From an uncultured Saprospiraceae bacterium (GTDB taxonomy: Bacteria > Bacteroidota > Bacteroidia > Chitinophagales > Saprospiraceae): a stretch of 34,683 nt of DNA. A program made the position numbers and the translations under genes. Each line of letters starts with the position of its first letter. Within the stretch, counting starts at the first letter, position 1. The notes under the pieces are model-generated. The model was given only the letters and a program-made list of their open reading frames with translations, did no database searches and was not told where the DNA came from. Location: NCBI GenBank assembly GCA_938018185.1, contig CALIIW010000094.1:1-34683 (forward strand), written 5' to 3'. Shown here piece after piece: positions 33,661 to 34,683 of the stretch.

Positions 33661-34473
33661 ATGATAACTTTCAATGATAATCCAGATCAGGCGAATATAA
33701 TAGAACTTCGAGGCATAGGCCAGACTTATGATGGCGGCAAAAATTGGATAATCAAAGATCTAGATTTTGTCATAGAGGATAAGCCTAATCAAGGGCAGTT
33801 TGTTTCTATCTTAGGAATGTCTGGATCTGGAAAATCTACCTTGCTTAGATACGTAGCTGGTTTGCAAACACCTTCAGAAGGGAAGGTCTTGGTGAATAAT
33901 AAACCGGTCGATAGAAGTAACAGAGTTAGTATGGTTTTTCAACAATATTCTAGCTTACCCTGGATGACTGTTTTGGACAATGTTGGTTTAGCACTCAATT
34001 ATCAAGGCGTTTCAAAAAAAGAAAGAGACGCAAGGGCCATGGAGATGTTGATCGATATGGGCTTGGAAGGACAAGAACACAAATACGCACAGTACCCAAC
34101 TTTATCTGGAGGACAATTGCAGCGGGTTGCAATTGGGAGGTCTTTATTAGCAAATTCAAAGGTGCTCTTAATGGATGAACCATTCGGCGCATTAGATATT
34201 AAAACTAGGTTTCAAATGCAGGATCTACTTTCAAGCATTTGGCGCAAGTATGATCCAACCATTGTTTTTGTCACACATGATATTTCTGAAGCCGTATACC
34301 TTGCAGATGATATTTATATATTAAGAGCAAAGCCAGGACAAATTGTTGAACACATAGATATTGATCTTTCGCTAGAGCGAAACAAGCAAACAAAGCGAGA
34401 GCCTAGATTTATCGAACTAGTGCATGAAGTCGAAGATCGGATGGTTGCTGTTGGCGAACAATTTAGTTCTTGA
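33661..34473 (+). CDS. NitT/TauT-type ABC transporter ATP-binding protein
   Basis: A 270-aa ABC ATPase with all core motifs: Walker A GMSGSGKST (52-60), Q-loop VFQQYSSLPWMTV (92-104), signature LSGGQLQR (148-155), Walker B VLLMDEP (168-174), D-loop GALD, and switch H206 in VTHDISEA. The GPxxx.LPWxTVxDN pattern after the Q-loop is typical of the nitrate/sulfonate/taurine (SsuB/TauB) group. It energises the permease upstream and shares its operon (21 bp after the HDO gene). It is the last gene of the run. A weak hairpin follows. Confidence 0.93.
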   Translation: MITFNDNPDQANIIELRGIGQTYDGGKNWIIKDLDFVIEDKPNQGQFVSILGMSGSGKSTLLRYVAGLQTPSEGKVLVNNKPVDRSNRVSMVFQQYSSLPWMTVLDNVGLALNYQGVSKKERDARAMEMLIDMGLEGQEHKYAQYPTLSGGQLQRVAIGRSLLANSKVLLMDEPFGALDIKTRFQMQDLLSSIWRKYDPTIVFVTHDISEAVYLADDIYILRAKPGQIVEHIDIDLSLERNKQTKREPRFIELVHEVEDRMVAVGEQFSS

Positions 34474-34487
34474 TGTATTTTATTAGG

Positions 34488-34504
34488 CTTGACTAGCTGT
34501 CGAG
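34488..34504. terminator. weak hairpin between convergent genes
   Basis: CTTGAC (34488-34493) and GTCGAG (34499-34504) pair with one G-U wobble around a 5-nt loop, followed by TTTAAAA on the plus strand. It lies between the ATPase gene and the convergent minus-strand gene and could end both weakly. Confidence 0.3.
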
Positions 34505-34524
34505 TTTAAAATCAGCTTTGGATT

Positions 34525-34683
34525 TTATTCCACGGAGATATCAAATTTTTTACGAAGCTTTTTATCTCGAAGTACCATTTGGTATTCCCCAGGCGGCAAG
34601 AGCAAAGGCATTTCTATTCTATTCGATTCAAATTCTACAATATCCATAGGCACAGCTATCTGAGGATCTTCTCCTTTTTTATA
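34525..34683 (-). CDS. C-terminal fragment of an unidentified minus-strand gene
   Basis: An open frame reads from the window's right edge to TAA at 34525-34527, giving 52 residues ending KKLRKKFDISVE. It contains MPLLLPPGEYQMVLRDKKL, a proline-flanked loop and a β-hairpin of the type found at the end of β-sandwich domains. Too little remains to name a family. It is convergent with the ATPase gene. Confidence 0.55.
   Translation of the reverse strand, partial: YKKGEDPQIAVPMDIVEFESNRIEMPLLLPPGEYQMVLRDKKLRKKFDISVE

Noticed and set aside
1-34683. CRISPR arrays, tRNA/rRNA genes, insertion sequences, prophage genes
   Set aside because: No regularly spaced repeats, no cloverleaf-like segments, and no transposase or integrase reading frames were found on either strand.

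Overview
The window is AT-rich and looks like a chromosomal segment of a Bacteroidota bacterium, most likely from the Saprospiria or a related marine/environmental lineage. The evidence is three large secreted proteins ending in type IX secretion (T9SS) sorting domains (CotH-like, M4 protease, 2951-aa giant protein), promoter-like TAnnTTTG elements, few Shine-Dalgarno sites, and gene families typical of this phylum (vWA protein, DUF4403-like, MbnP-like, TlpA-like). No tRNA, rRNA, CRISPR array, transposase or integrase was seen.

Left block, minus strand (1-8868). Read in the direction of transcription: a small lipoprotein-like gene overlapping a T9SS-sorted M4 (thermolysin-type) metalloprotease; a perfect hairpin terminator; a MoeB/ThiF adenylyltransferase with a rhodanese domain; a T9SS-sorted lamin-tail/CotH protein; a CxxC peroxiredoxin-like protein; and the start of a vWA-family protein that runs off the left edge.

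Middle block (8869-19302). An 800-bp divergent intergenic region rich in dyads precedes an 84-aa membrane or secreted protein and an 8.9-kb gene. That gene encodes a Cys-rich mosaic surface protein with FN3-like, repeated 'GDGW', P-domain-like, HYR-like, dockerin-like, cohesin-like and T9SS domains, and it ends at a strong terminator. A 20-bp dyad with the same arms and spacing as one upstream of this pair lies downstream of the giant gene. It sits just ahead of a promoter-like element and a multi-stem RNA candidate of about 180 nt with its own U-tract terminator.

Accessory block (19376-27930). It holds a DUF4403-like protein, a TlpA-like thioredoxin protein, and a cluster of Crp-type regulator, cupredoxin-like protein, SRPBCC protein (frameshifted in a T6 run) and SDR oxidoreductase. 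These are followed by a YihY membrane protein coupled to a 4HBT thioesterase, a small HTH/coiled-coil protein, and an MbnP-like lipoprotein.

Right block (28160-34473). This is the most unusual part: six tightly spaced genes encoding a coiled-coil protein, a two-TM PspA/ESCRT-III-like protein, a NitT/TauT-type solute-binding domain anchored by an N-terminal helix and fused to an OmpA peptidoglycan-binding domain, a permease with extra membrane segments, a haem-oxygenase-like diiron oxidase (HDO) with a full ligand set, and the ABC ATPase. I infer an envelope-tethered transporter coupled to an oxidative enzyme. Its substrate cannot be read from sequence. The window ends in the 3' part of an unidentified minus-strand gene.
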